Source: Metaphire vulgaris (taxonomy: Eukaryota; Annelida; Clitellata; Crassiclitellata; Megascolecidae). Taken from it: a stretch of 64,000 nucleotides of DNA. The translations under genes and the position numbers were made by a program. Under the pieces are notes generated by a model. It was given only the letters and a program-made list of their open reading frames with translations. It had not been told where the DNA came from and ran no database searches. Below are positions 51,201 through 61,811 of the stretch, in pieces (positions within the stretch are counted from its first letter, which is position 1; every line of letters begins with the position of its first letter). Location: the NCBI GenBank assembly GCA_018105865.1, contig CM030852.1:6770034-6834033 (forward strand). The letters are read 5' to 3'.

Positions 51201-54200
51201 AATCGTCCAGTGGTCAATCGTCCTATGGTCAATCGTCCTGTGGTCAATAGTCCTAGAACCGCTGCAGATAAAGAAAGCGAAGAACGAATAATCCTAATTT
51301 TCCTAAGTTGGTAAAAGCAGGATCGAGAGTCTAGCAAAGTGCTCTTTGAAGGTCAAGTTACCGTCAAAGTAAATACCAAGGTTTTTGATACAATTTGAGA
51401 AAGATTGATTAGGAAAGAGCGTGTTCAGTAAGTCATAATCAATTTTTGAGGGCAGATGTTTAGTACCAAGCCAGATAAGTTGAGTTTTGTCAGGGTTCAG
51501 TCGAAGTCTATTGGAAAACATCCAATCCAGAAGAGTTGGAATTACATTGTCTACTGATTGAGTGAGCTCAGTATGAGAAGAGTGAAGGCAGTGTCAGTAA
51601 ATTTGAATGTCATCAGCATAGAGGTGCACACTGCACAGTGAAGCCAAATGAGCTAATTAAAGAGCAAAGGTCAGCAGTATAGAGTATGTACAGCAGAGGA
51701 CAAAGCACTGAGCCTTGGCCACCAAAATCCCCAGATCTGAATCCTGTGGACTACAGTGTCTGGGGAATACTTCCGGAAAGAGTGTACAGAACATTCATTG
51801 CTGACCTTGGAGAACTGAAACAACTATTGCTGGTCGAATGGGTAAACCTGGATCGGGGTCATTGTGGCGGCAATACATCAGTGGCAACGTCGATTTTTGG
51901 CTTATGCAAAAGTCAATGGTGGACACTTTAAACATAAATTCTGATACAAATGTCAGTTTGATGACATTATTTGATAGGTCAGTTGAAAACTCTTTCGTAA
52001 CGTTTTAAGTCAAATTCCACTGGCTCAAAGTAATTTGCTACTGATGGATTATGCAAGTTGGTTTATCAAAAACGAAGTTCAGATTGACTTAGATAATTGT
52101 ATTCTGTTTCAAAAACTACAAAAATGTTTTTAATGGGTTCAGCGTTAGTAAGGCTATGCTGATAAATGCATTGGCTTGGTTTTTTAGCAGACACTGTGTA
52201 TATATAAAGAAAACAAAGGTGATGTGTATCACAAAAGTAGAAATAAGGCAAATGAAGATCATAATGAAAGGAATGATTCTGGAACAGGTTAAAGAATTCA
52301 AGTATATGGGACACATGATAACAAATGATGCAGATGTCATCATAAAATCAAGAGAATACCTGTAATAGCGATGGGTAAGCAGGCATTCATTACAAAACTT
52401 CCAAGAACTGGATTAAACAAAGCTACAAAAAGAATAGTGAATGTACAAGTATAATAGTATTGAGCATGGTGCTATATGGAGTAGAGATATGGACAATAAG
52501 GGAAAATGGCATCAAAGTACTTAAAGCATTCAAAATGTAGATATGGAAAAGATTGGAAAAATCAATTGCACAGAAATCAAATTATTGGTCACACATCTTA
52601 AGAGGATGACAAAGATACTACAAGGGCTCTTCAAGGGGCGAAAGACTAAATGACAACCAAGAATCGTGTTGCTCAGCTGGATGACAGATGACTATAACAC
52701 CAATAGCGACAAGACACTCAAGGAAAGAGCTCACAACAGAGTTGAATGGCAAATCTACCCAAGGACCTGGACAATGCAGAGAACCTGAAGTATGATAACA
52801 GCCAATTTGGCCATTGGCTCCACAGCTGGATTCCAGGATGGCCACCGATCCAATTAATTACCAAGCTGTGCTCAATGTTGCTTAACTTCAGTGTTCTTAT
52901 TTAAATGGATTACCACCAGCTAGTAGTAAATAGGTAATATTATTAGTGATAGTCACATCATGCTGACTGAAACGATATTAAAAATTTAAAGAGGGGGAAC
53001 CTGGTTTTGCAATCTTCCATGGTTATGAACTATAGCACCTCCAAAATTTTCTGCTAGGAATAAATGTGCCCAGTAACTACATTTTCTGACATAAAACTGC
53101 ATCTATCTCAAATGTGCAAGAAAGTTCATAAAGTTGACAACAAACTGCAATCATATAATTTGTGATTTGGAGCTATCAGATGAAGCATATATGTAGCTTT
53201 ATCATCATCATGATCATCATCATCATCAACAACAACAACAACAACACTGCTGGTGATTCATAGGCACATTCTGACACCTTGTTGAAGCTGTCAGAGCGTG
53301 CCTATGCATCGCCAGCACAGTGTTGATGAAGCTAATATGCATATTATTTGGCCCCATATCATGACAAACAAATTAGAGCATGCTGGCAATCCACACAATT
53401 AAGAAACATGCTGTCAACAGAGGAATACATGTATAAAACCAACTCATTAGCACCATAATTTATATTCCATTGCTCTGCAGCAGATATGGCTAACTTCCAT
53501 AGATATATATTCACATAATATGAAATCAGTACTTTCAAAATAAGTCACACACATTAAAAAATTACCTTTATATTATCATAAGATATGCAAAATACAAATT
53601 CATGACTGCAAGTGCAGCTTTAATTTTTTATTAATATATCAATTTACTTGATTTTTATTAATATTAATATATCAATTTACCTGAATAATTATGGGTAGGT
53701 AGGCATGCATATACAAGTGATTTTTAAGGTGACTAGGAAATTTGTCAAAATCAAGAGATCTCAAAATGCAGACATCGGTTGTGTTGCATCTTTTTTTGAG
53801 CTGCAAGAATAGTTATTTCAGGATAATATTAGCAACATTATAATAACCAGGTAAGAACAAGCAGCAATCACATTCACAATTATCAATCAGGAACAAAAAC
53901 AAACTTATTTAGTGTCATTCTAATGCATTGGCAAAGCCAAGATTCAAGAACTGGGGGACGGTGGGGGGATTGTCAAGTCTGACACAGGTCTCATTTAGTC
54001 TAACTAGGTGGTTGCGGAGCATTATGACCAATCACCCCACCCCTGGTAAAATATTTTCATTGGTTTTGCACAAATTCCACTACTGATCCAAGCCAGATTA
54101 GGAGGCAGCCCCTGATAGCTATGCTAATGTTTGATGTGGGAAGCTATCAGATAATAAAGAGTGACCCTCAAAAATTATGTCCATGGTAAAGGACTAGGCC

Positions 54201-55381
54201 AGCTGAGAAATACCCATAAGTCAATTTTAAACGTTATGTCTGGCAGCTGAAAGACATGTCTCACGAAATGTCTTGAAATATAGTATGTGATATCATATGT
54301 TAGATCAGTGGAAGACATATCCAAGAATTAGCAATTTTGTATAGTTAGCACGTTACTCGAGCTCGAGTAACCTCTCCATCTGAAGTTTTCTGAATGGCTT
54401 GCATAATATTGAGGTTGACTAACTAGAGTCAAATCTAGAGTTAAATCATTTCTCTTTGTTAAATCACTTTTCTTTTTCATAGTCTGCCTTGCTGCTTCCC
54501 CCTCCCACTCTGATATCTGGAATTGACCTTGCCAGGTTGACCACTAAATTTCAGCTATAGCTATTTAAACAGTAGATAAGCGCCTAGGAATGAGCAGCTA
54601 CTGCTGTACCTGCTTTTGAAAGCATTATAGAAATTCACGAAATTTTACTTACTTACTAATCCAGAGAAAAGATATTCTAGTGCATCAAATGAATGAAAAT
54701 CAGGGTATTCATAAGAGAAATGAGAGACAGAAAAACAATGTGCCTAATTCTGAGTGTAATATATCAGTGCAAGTTCAATGCACAGCACTGATATATTTAC
54801 TGAATCACTGAATACTCAAACACAAACCAATGTCATTCATATCAACTATGGTAAAATGCAAATATCTGAAGACCTATGCTGATAATCATTGCATGCAAAC
54901 CATTCAACATAACAATTTACATACTTATGAACAACAAGGCAGAAAGGACAATTACCTTCAGAAGTTCATATGATCCTAAGCCCAAATCAAATATCACCAC
55001 TGTCTTGTTATGTAGGTACTTCTGTACAGACTCTACTAACAGAATAGCATTTTCATAATTCCCACTTGTAGCTCCTGTAACTATGATGGGAATTGAATGC
55101 GAATTTTCAAAATTACTCGGAAATAGTCTTGACAATGAGGAGAAACCTAGCAGCTCCAGATACACAACATTCAATTCAGTCAATCCAAGATGATGTGTCT
55201 GAACCGGTTTTGACTTTGACTTGATCAATTTCAAGCTGGTGATCTGCTTGTGAGTTTCTGTAACAATTGTTTGTATGTTTGATGTTGGTGTGCTCACCAA
55301 CCATATTGCAATTGTAGTAATTAAAATGAACAAGAATAAAATTACGGTGTGCTTCAGACGCATGTCAATTTCCATATACAT
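47743..55381 (-). CDS. DUF1647-like type II membrane protein (gene-level entry, 3 exons)
   Basis: Three minus-strand exons (55381-54956, 53800-53681, 48294-47743) join at phase 0 to 365 aa. The N terminus has a short cytoplasmic tail and one hydrophobic anchor ([17 protein letters not shown], about residues 13-29). The lumenal part has [20 protein letters not shown], a Cys-rich exon with [13 protein letters not shown] and PIIIQ, then [21 protein letters not shown], a Cys-containing [15 protein letters not shown] and [14 protein letters not shown]. This order (VTGAS, F..PSHV, W.P.IIQ, CH.YD.SALN) is that of invertebrate DUF1647 proteins, thought to be glycosyltransferase-like; function is unknown. 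Expected Trp in the AWKP motif is replaced (HAYLPIII). ER or Golgi location is inference. Confidence 0.82.
48705..48830 (+). mobile_element. LINE RT fragment
   Basis: [19 protein letters not shown] is the FGFRxGxGTxDA motif in the RT fingers of endonuclease-type LINEs. The frame breaks at once after it. Confidence 0.7.
48883..49755. mobile_element. pogo/Tigger-like non-autonomous element
   Basis: CAGTAAAACCTCTTTAGC / GCTAAAGAGGTTTTACTG, a perfect 18-bp inverted repeat with TA on both sides. 873 bp. Subterminal GGCGAG(A/G)GG(C/G)GAGTTTGG repeats lie at both ends. No transposase. Confidence 0.85.
49955..51719 (-). mobile_element. CR1/L2-like LINE RT remnant, split by a foldback insertion
   Basis: Minus strand: QGSVL-type motif near 51715, YADD near 51615 ([10 protein letters not shown]), [20 protein letters not shown] (51521 on), then, beyond the inserted element (50346-51260), [20 protein letters not shown] and [20 protein letters not shown]. 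Stops and frameshifts are present. Confidence 0.85.
50346..51260. mobile_element. Foldback (long inverted repeat) element with 9-bp target duplication
   Basis: GCTGCAGAT occurs at 50337-50345 and 51261-51269, immediately outside the inverted ends (GGACTATTGACCACAGGACG). The arms, about 150-210 bp, are built of tandem GACGATTGACCACTG-type units, then GTGAGTATCAGGCTTAGCAC and a CATG-repeat. The core is (TA)n-rich and itself contains two direct copies of an 80-bp and a 58-bp segment. A 9-bp duplication is typical of Mutator-like and some foldback elements. No coding capacity. Confidence 0.9.
51720..51935 (+). mobile_element. Tc1/mariner transposase C-terminal fragment
   Basis: [20 protein letters not shown] then [16 protein letters not shown] is the end of the DDE/D catalytic domain (PxSPDLNPxDxxxW). 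It abuts the LINE RT in the opposite orientation at about 51719. The N-terminal two thirds is absent. Confidence 0.8.
52190..52620 (+). mobile_element. LINE RT fragment (second family)
   Basis: [38 protein letters not shown], then across frame breaks [20 protein letters not shown]. This is the palm/thumb region after the YADD motif. Confidence 0.75.
52840..52900 (-). mobile_element. Degenerate 5S-derived fragment
   Basis: On the minus strand TTAAGCAACATTGAGCACAG resembles the 5S box A region seen at 19410. It is more decayed than that copy. Confidence 0.45.
52900..53215 (-). other. DUF1647-like gene intron 2, no feature seen
   Basis: AT-rich DNA without recognised elements. Confidence 0.35.
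53249..53336. repeat. Imperfect inverted repeat, about 34-bp arms
   Basis: ACTGCTGGTGATTCATAGGC and GCCTATGCATCGCCAGCACA pair around a GACACCTTGTTGAAGCTGTC centre, preceded by (CAA)n. Confidence 0.75.
53681..53800 (-). CDS. DUF1647-like gene, exon 2 (40 codons)
   Basis: Acceptor CTATTCTTGCAG, donor CAG|GTAAAT, 120 bp, phase 0-0. Encodes [20 protein letters not shown] then FPSHLKN and PIIIQ. Found by searching for the segment the family needs between the other two exons. Confidence 0.88.
54000..54576 (-). other. DUF1647-like gene intron 1, no feature seen
   Basis: AT-rich DNA without recognised elements before the SINE tail. Confidence 0.35.
54577..54659 (+). mobile_element. SINE 3' end fragment
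   Basis: GCGCCTAGGAATGAGCAGCT, then AAATTCACGAAATTTTACTT and (ACTT)n. Confidence 0.65.
54956..55381 (-). CDS. DUF1647-like gene, exon 1 (signal anchor)
   Basis: ATG at 55381. Two further in-frame ATGs follow within seven codons, so the exact start is uncertain. 426 bp, donor AAG|GTAATT, phase 0. Ends [15 protein letters not shown]. Confidence 0.88.
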
Positions 55382-55775
55382 ATGCTGTTCATTTTCTTCT
55401 CAATTGGTATAATGTTAGCAGCATTTGATGTATGCAACTTAATTCATCATATCCATTCTTTACTACAAGAAAGATCAAATGGCTGATGTAGCAAATACCA
55501 TAATTGATCAATAACAATCAATATGCATACACTATGATTGTCATCAAACTGCAACTGTTAAAGAGTAAGATTTAATTAAGATATCAATCTTATTATAATC
55601 AGCACCATTTATTGGATCAGTATCAAAACAAAATTGAGAATAAGAAATCATGTATTGAATGTCATAATCAAAAACACAAGTCTGAATATATGAAAATCGC
55701 ATATTGGTCAGATATGCCACCATAATAACCAGGATAAGTTTTCTTGTTACAATACTAATCCAAATTAGTTTTTAA

Positions 55776-56640
55776 CTCTTTGGCAGACAAGTTGTTTTCA
55801 CATAATTTATCCCTCAACAGTTTCCCAAAATGTTTTTTAAAAATATCATTCTTCATATTTCATGAGAAGATATTAAAATTTAAAAAACTAATTTTTACTT
55901 TGAAGTTCATCAAAAATTTTGTCAGCAACAGGACAGTATAAGTAAGATATATGAAACATGTACAAATATGTAATAAACATTAAAAAAATTATATATAGAT
56001 TCATAAGTGCCATATTTTATTTTTAGAGGATTTCGTGTGAAAGGTCTCAAAACAATTATGACATGTATTTTTGACACTTGTCACAAAAGTTCATAAAAAG
56101 TTTTGTCAGCAACAATACATTATAAGCGAACTATCTGCAACATGTGCACAAATGTAGTAAACATTAAAAATTAGATAAAAAGTCATTTATGTTTAGAGAT
56201 GCTCCTGTGTGAAAGGTCTGAAAGCAAATGTATGGCATACATATTTTTGACAGATGTCATAAAAGTTTACAGACTTAGTTTTGTTATACTGCCCAGCAGA
56301 ATTTTTTTAGTTTTTGCTATCAAGTTCAGAAATATCCATGTCATCAAACTTACCATTTTCAATCGCTTCCAAAACTTCCTTGGTTGAATAAAACTTCTGC
56401 CTCTATGTAAGGAAGGTTATTTAAAATTTAAATGCCAGAAGGACCGCAAATCTAGCCAACAAATCAATATAATTTTGCAGTCAAACTCACGAAACAAAGC
56501 GTTTTTTCACCTGTTTTAGAAGCAAAAGCATGTTGGCTATCGTTGGAAAAAACCCAAGATCATAAAAATAACAGTCTACATTTAGAAATAGGTGCACTTT
56601 TGTTGTGCAGTCAAAAACGACCGCAATATCTGCTAAAGAG
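55776..56640. mobile_element. piggyBac-like TTAA element with internal 180-bp duplication
   Basis: TTAA|CTCTTTGGCAGACAAG ... TATCTGCTAAAGAG|TTAA. Two tandem units (TTTTGTCAGCAACA ... GTGTGAAAGGTCT) of about 180 bp lie at about 55905-56090 and 56085-56270. It is upstream of the DUF1647-like gene's ATG. Confidence 0.7.
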
Positions 56641-56644
56641 TTAA

Positions 56645-57645
56645 ATAATAAAAAGACAGTCAACTTATATTAGAATAAATCAATGGCACTGAATGACAGA
56701 ACATCTGCGGTTTTGACAACAATGCAATGCTTATCATTTTTTAATGGAAAGTTTCAAACATCACATTAAATTTCATGCTTCTTAAATTAAAGAATAATGA
56801 AATTTTCAATGATTTATGGCAAAATGTTGGAAGTCATTGTTTTCACAAGGTACTTGATAATTATTACTTTGCACTATTTCACTTTTGACCAACAAGTCAA
56901 TGCTTAGTAATCAATCACGGTTTGGGAACCAGTCACAGTTTGGAAGCCACTGGTAGAAAATCTGGCACTCCTCCGAATGTCGGTCCCAATTTATATATAT
57001 TTTTCAGCTTAGTACGCCTAAGTCTGGTAATTATAAGAACAATGATTAGGAAATACTTTTCTAACATTGCTGATCCTAATTAAAACTGTTTTCATTTACA
57101 TACAATCGTTGCAATTTGCAAAACGTAGAGTTGAATACAAAATGTTGTGGTTATTAGGCCTACAAAACAGTTCCAAGTAATTGCCAAAAACGTGTTGTGT
57201 GCGACCTGGTAGCATATTTTATGATTGACTTGCATCCATAAAACTTCAATAGCTTCACTGTCAATTTCTCTTTGAAAAGTTTGAACTGCATCAACAAATT
57301 CATTTGCATGAACAATAAGCACATGATTACACTGTAGATGCCATTCTTGAACTGATGAATGTTATTAGCCATGGCTTAGTTAGCCTGATTGCCTGCCTGT
57401 TAGAACCTCGCCAAGCATCAGTCACAAGTTGTGTGCTTTATTTTCGCAAGTAATAAGTGGCTAGTTTGTGAAAAAGAAAGCTATCGAAATAATTTGGGAC
57501 CGACATTTGGATTATCGAAAAATCTTAAAACCACAGGATATCTCTGTCGTGCCACATTAATGTAGGAAAAACGAATATCATCTTATACATGAAATTGAAC
57601 AAACGCGAGTTAATCAGCGAAGCTGGACAGAACAAACTCTAGAAA
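56645..57645. other. Intergenic DNA with a weak open frame
   Basis: A minus-strand stretch near 57320-57110 reads VDAVQTFQREIDSEAIEVLW in one frame. It lacks clear splice sites or a family match, so I do not call a gene. Confidence 0.3.
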
Positions 57646-57649
57646 CAGA

Positions 57650-57878
57650 AGTCGGTAGACGTGGGTACGAGCGGTGTAACCGAAAGTAGTCCGTAAACAC
57701 TGAAAGAAATTCAGTTGAAAGGGTTAGGGTTAAGGTAAGAGTCAGTGTTATGGTTAGGGTTAACTCTAACCTTAACCCTACACCACACCGAAACCCTAAC
57801 CCAAAACCATACTGATACGTACTGATACATTACGGGTCGCGTAGTGATACCTTACACCGCTCGTACCCACGTCTATCC
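57650..57878. mobile_element. Palindromic element with telomere-like core, second example
   Basis: Arms GTAGACGTGGGTACGAGCGG (57653) and its reverse complement (to about 57875) enclose GGGTTAGGGTTAAGG and CCTTAACCCTA blocks. Its arms differ from those at 22434. Confidence 0.7.
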
Positions 57879-57879
57879 A

Positions 57880-58605
57880 GAAGTCTAAACGGGCTGTTAC
57901 TAGACAGGATATATCGATTTGAGACCCCTTGGGCAGATCGGGATCGTCTAGACTCTAGACTACTACTGTAGAGTGCTCTAGACGTATCTAGTCTGCGTAA
58001 TTCAATATGGATCAAATACATTACAAGATGAGTTATGGCATGCTAAAATCCACAAGATTTATCACATGCTTAATAATTTAACCAGTGTACGCTACAGTTG
58101 CGCTGACCATTTAAGCACAACAGCATTTACCAATAAAATATTTAATTTTGAAACGAAATTAATATCAACATAATCAAATAATTAGGTCCAAAAATGTTCA
58201 GTTACCGCTGCAATTTTGGAATAACATCCTGGAGGCAAACAACTCTCCCCATTTCCGACAGTTTCCGCATTTCTTCGATAGATTATCTGCGAAAATCGCA
58301 TTCATTCTGCCGTTCATTTAAAGCGATAGTTTCAGCAGATCATCTCATTTGAACGACGTACAGTAGTAGGAGACTGAGAACAATGGTTAAAAATTAATTT
58401 AGGTGAAAAAAGAAAACGAGTGCCTGCGTAATACAGTAGAGTGACTCTGAGTGAGTAGACCCTATAAAAGAGCAGATCAAAAGAGTAGAAATTCTATAGT
58501 CTAGGCCTATACGCCACAGAGACAGTGACTCGCAGTACCTTGACAAGAATGTGAAAGGCGCCCGTAATGAACATTTTCAAACTCAAAGGTTCTCCGTCAA
58601 CACAG
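57880..58605. other. Intergenic, no feature seen
   Basis: Clusters of TCTAGAC occur near 57945-57990. Nothing else is recognised. Confidence 0.35.
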
Positions 58606-58736
58606 GGGTCAAATGCAATTTTCTGTGCTTTGTGCAGTGATAAATTTTCCGGACGACCTGTTTTTGCTTGGTTTTTGCGCGGATGTCCACAAATTTTCTG
58701 AGTTCAGTGCAGTGATACTTTTTTCTTAAAACTGTG
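58606..58736 (+). mobile_element. hAT-type MITE, CAGGGCCTGTTTTAA family, truncated copy
   Basis: AAATGCAATTTTCTGTGCTT to TTTTTTCTTAAAACTGTGAG matches the inner and right part of the copy at 28951. The left terminus is missing. Confidence 0.7.
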
Positions 58737-58861
58737 AGTTTGCTTTCATTCTGATTGTAGTGGTCAGGTGACAAATGAGGATCTTTGCGATTAGGCCTAT
58801 GTCGTGCGCGTGAGTGAGGCCATATAGCTCGGTTTGAATCTATGTGACAGGTCATTGTCAG

Positions 58862-59033
58862 CAGTGGCGGCTCTAGGATTTGGCAAGTGGGGGCCGTTGG
58901 GATGGCAACATCTAATCATGAGGCCAACCATTTGTTGTTTAATGTATGTAGCATTAAGTATAGGGTCCCAACTGGGGGGCAGACACTCAATTGGGGGCAC
59001 GGCCCCCCCGGCCTCCCGGTGGAGCCGCCACTG
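58862..59033 (+). mobile_element. hAT-type MITE, CAGTGGCGG family, copy 3
   Basis: CAGTGGCGGCTCTAGG to GTGGAGCCGCCACTG, 172 bp, with a perfect 8-bp duplication ATTGTCAG at 58854-58861 and 59034-59041. Confidence 0.93.
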
Positions 59034-59049
59034 ATTGTCAGTTGCTCTG

Positions 59050-59785
59050 ATTACAGCATTAGAAGCGGCGCTGAAGCAGTCAAAGGCTTTTCTGTCTGAG
59101 TTAAACGCTGTGGAAGACAATCTGCTTTAATTCAATTCGACTGTTGGGCGAACGTTAAGCAGAATCAACGTAGAAATCGTTGAAATGTCTGGTAGGTAGA
59201 CATGCTGTCTGTCGTTCATTTCTATGATTCTGATAATTTAGAATTAGGCCTATAATGTGTGATTTAAAATTATATAAATTTGTTCTGTCATTGTCCAAAT
59301 GTTAAACATAAAGTGAAACTGGGTTTTACTAATTTAGGCCTACTTTAATTTAATTAATATTAGAGACGATCAAATATATATATATAGAATAGTAGATGCA
59401 GAAATCAAAGCAATCGGGGAAAGAAGAGGGGGAGCCTGGGGAGGAAGCAATCAGAGTTTTTATCTAATGAGCTGTTTAACCTGAAACTTTGCTATGATCC
59501 CTCTATAGGGCGTCTAGGCCTATTTCATAAATTCAACGAATGACTAATTCTACGTTTCCATTGAGTATACAGTTACTTTGCATTTAGTACCGTTTACCAG
59601 TCTAAGAGAATCAGAACGATACATCTATGTGTTTTAGCAGAATCTCAGAAAATCTGAAATTGAATGTCAAAAGCACACATAGGCGGCGATCGGTCACAAA
59701 AATTTGGAGGTGTCCAGACTCCAGACCTGCCTCTCTAATTTGTAACGGGGGTCCGGGATTTAGCCTTCGCAGCATTTTAAAATGT
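59050..59785. other. Intergenic, no feature seen
   Basis: Several TAGGCCTA words. No gene or repeat family recognised. Confidence 0.35.
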
Positions 59786-59789
59786 ATAG

Positions 59790-59985
59790 CAAGGCATGTT
59801 TTAAGAAAAAATTATCACTGCACAAAACTCAGAAAATTTGTGGACATCCGCGCAAAAAACAAGCAAAAAAGGTCGTTCGGAAAATTTATCACTGCACAAA
59901 GCACAGAATATTGCATTTTATCACTGCACATTTTCATTTTATCATTGCACATTTTGTGCATCACTGCACGTTAAAACAGGCCCTG
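59790..59985 (-). mobile_element. hAT-type MITE, CAGGGCCTGTTTTAA family, inverted copy
   Basis: CAAGGCATGTTTTAAG to ACGTTAAAACAGGCCCTG, with a perfect 8-bp duplication ATGTATAG on both sides. Confidence 0.92.
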
Positions 59986-60078
59986 ATGTATAGATACTCG
60001 AAGGTGAGTTTGAGTGCATTTGGACATAAAAGCACGCGCTTTATAGGCCTAAAACTGGTTCCATATATACGCCCGTAA

Positions 60079-60485
60079 GGTGCTGTCCATAAATGACGTC
60101 ACGCACTTAGAGGGGAGGGGGTTCAAACATTTGTGCCGATGTGTGGCGACAGGAGGAGGGGTTTCCAGAAATATTACGTCACAATACTAAATACTGTTAT
60201 TAATACCGCAATGATATGCTACCGCAAGTTGAAAGTATTTTACACTTATAATTATTATACTTCATTTTTAAAAAGTTTCTGAATATTGTCTCAACCATAA
60301 TAATTATAATGAATATTTTCAAACAAAACATTAATTTTGACATTGGAAAGATGACAAGGTGATGGGGGAGGTTAACGCGTTGTGACGTCATATTTGAGGG
60401 GTCTGAATTTTTGTGACGACGTGTGACGAGGATGAGGGAGTCAAACAACGGCCAAAATCGCGTGACGTCATTTATGGACGGCCCC
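60079..60485. mobile_element. MITE, GGGGCTGTCCAT family, copy 4
   Basis: GGTGCTGTCCATAAATGACG / GTCATTTATGGACGGCCCC, 407 bp, flanked by TAA on both sides. Confidence 0.82.
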
Positions 60486-60591
60486 TAAACCTTATAATTC
60501 ACTGACGGCAAGAGGGCATTGGTAATGCAATTACATCACTTGCATGATGCAAATCAGTGGTTCTCAGACCCTTTTTAATGGCGCACCCCAT

Positions 60592-61082
60592 TTCTGACTC
60601 TCAGTATTCTCACAACCCCCAACATTTGTACAAGAATTGTGATAGGCCTACGTTCAATACAGAATTAGGAATTAGTCATAGATGCATCGTTCTGATTATT
60701 TAGACTGGTTTAGTAAATGCAATAGCGTTGTTAGATGGAGTGGTCTTTTATCCACTTGCTTTGTAATTCATTACTGTAATTCATTGCTGTAATTCATTGC
60801 TGTAATTCATTACTGTAATTCATTACTGTAATTCATTACTGTAATTCATTACTGTAATTCATTACTGTAATTCATTACTGTAATTCATTACTGTAATTCA
60901 TTACTGTAATTCATTACTGTAATTCATTACTGTAATTCATTACTGTAATTCATTACTGTAATTCATGCAGAGGTTCGACAATGGTTTTTCTGTCACCTGC
61001 CTTGTCTGCTGTGTGCTGTTCTGACTCTCAGTATTCTCACAACCCCCAACATTACTGTAATTCATTACTGTAATTCATTACA
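60592..61082. repeat. 13-bp minisatellite bracketed by 35-bp direct repeats
   Basis: TAATTCATTACTG is repeated about 15 times at 60763-60966, and twice more at 61054-61082. The 35-bp sequence TTCTGACTCTCAGTATTCTC... occurs identically at 60592-60626 and 61019-61053. Confidence 0.9.
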
Positions 61083-61284
61083 TGAGCATGGTCGTCCGGA
61101 GGGGGGGCACAAGGGGGCGCAGTTGCACAACCTGGAAAAATTGTGAAGTTATGAAAAAAGTAAAATTACTAGTTTCTTTTGGCAGAAGACCCTATTTTGC
61201 AACCCCTGAAAATATTTCTGCGGACGCCTATGTTGATGAGTTGATAGATAAATAGACTTAGAGATTCTGACGCAATTTACTCAA

Positions 61285-61480
61285 ATCAAAGAGTTGTGTG
61301 CTGGTCGTTTAGTCTATGCAGATGATATTATGTTGTCACTGCGCTACAAAAGATACTGCAGGCATTTGCAGCAGATAGGCTATATTGATGAGTTTGATTT
61401 GTTGTTCAATGTCACAAAATCTATAACCTTGAGAATTGGACTGAGATGGGATATCGGACGGATGTTCCACTTTTTTGTGT
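61285..61480 (+). mobile_element. LINE RT fragment with YADD
   Basis: RLVYADDIMLSL is the RT palm motif, followed by FNVTKSITLRIG (compare NxxKTxxM/L). Isolated and truncated on both sides. Confidence 0.7.
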
Positions 61481-61733
61481 ATTGAACTTTGTCACTTCGA
61501 TTAGGTAGGTCTACCTAGGGATTAACATTATTGCTGCAAAAAGATTTCAGTGTGCTTACGAGCATGCAATGCGGAGCTATTTTAGGGCATTTTAACTGCA
61601 TAGATCAAAAGCGCAAAACTCTGAGCTTGTGACTGTTGAATTTAAAGTCGTTTTGTTTGCCTGAACTTAAGCCTACGTAGCCTCTGCTGTTGAGGTAACA
61701 GTATCGAGTAAAATGAGAGCAAGACTTCATTAA

Positions 61734-61805
61734 CCCCTTAACTGGGAACCCCGGATATATCCGTCCATTTTACATTGAGTTACAGTTAAATACACGGTTA
61801 AGGGG
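61734..61805. mobile_element. 72-bp piggyBac-like TTAA micro-element
   Basis: TTAA|CCCCTTAACTGGG ... CACGGTTAAGGGG|TTAA. Confidence 0.6.
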
Positions 61806-61811
61806 TTAAGG

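Noticed and set aside
50480..51291. Long YIYIYM-type open frames on both strands
   Set aside because: They are translations of (TA)n-rich core sequence inside the foldback element.
57092..57372. Candidate small gene (VDAVQTFQREIDSEAIEVLW)
   Set aside because: It looks mildly coding but has overlapping competing frames, no clear splice sites and no family match.
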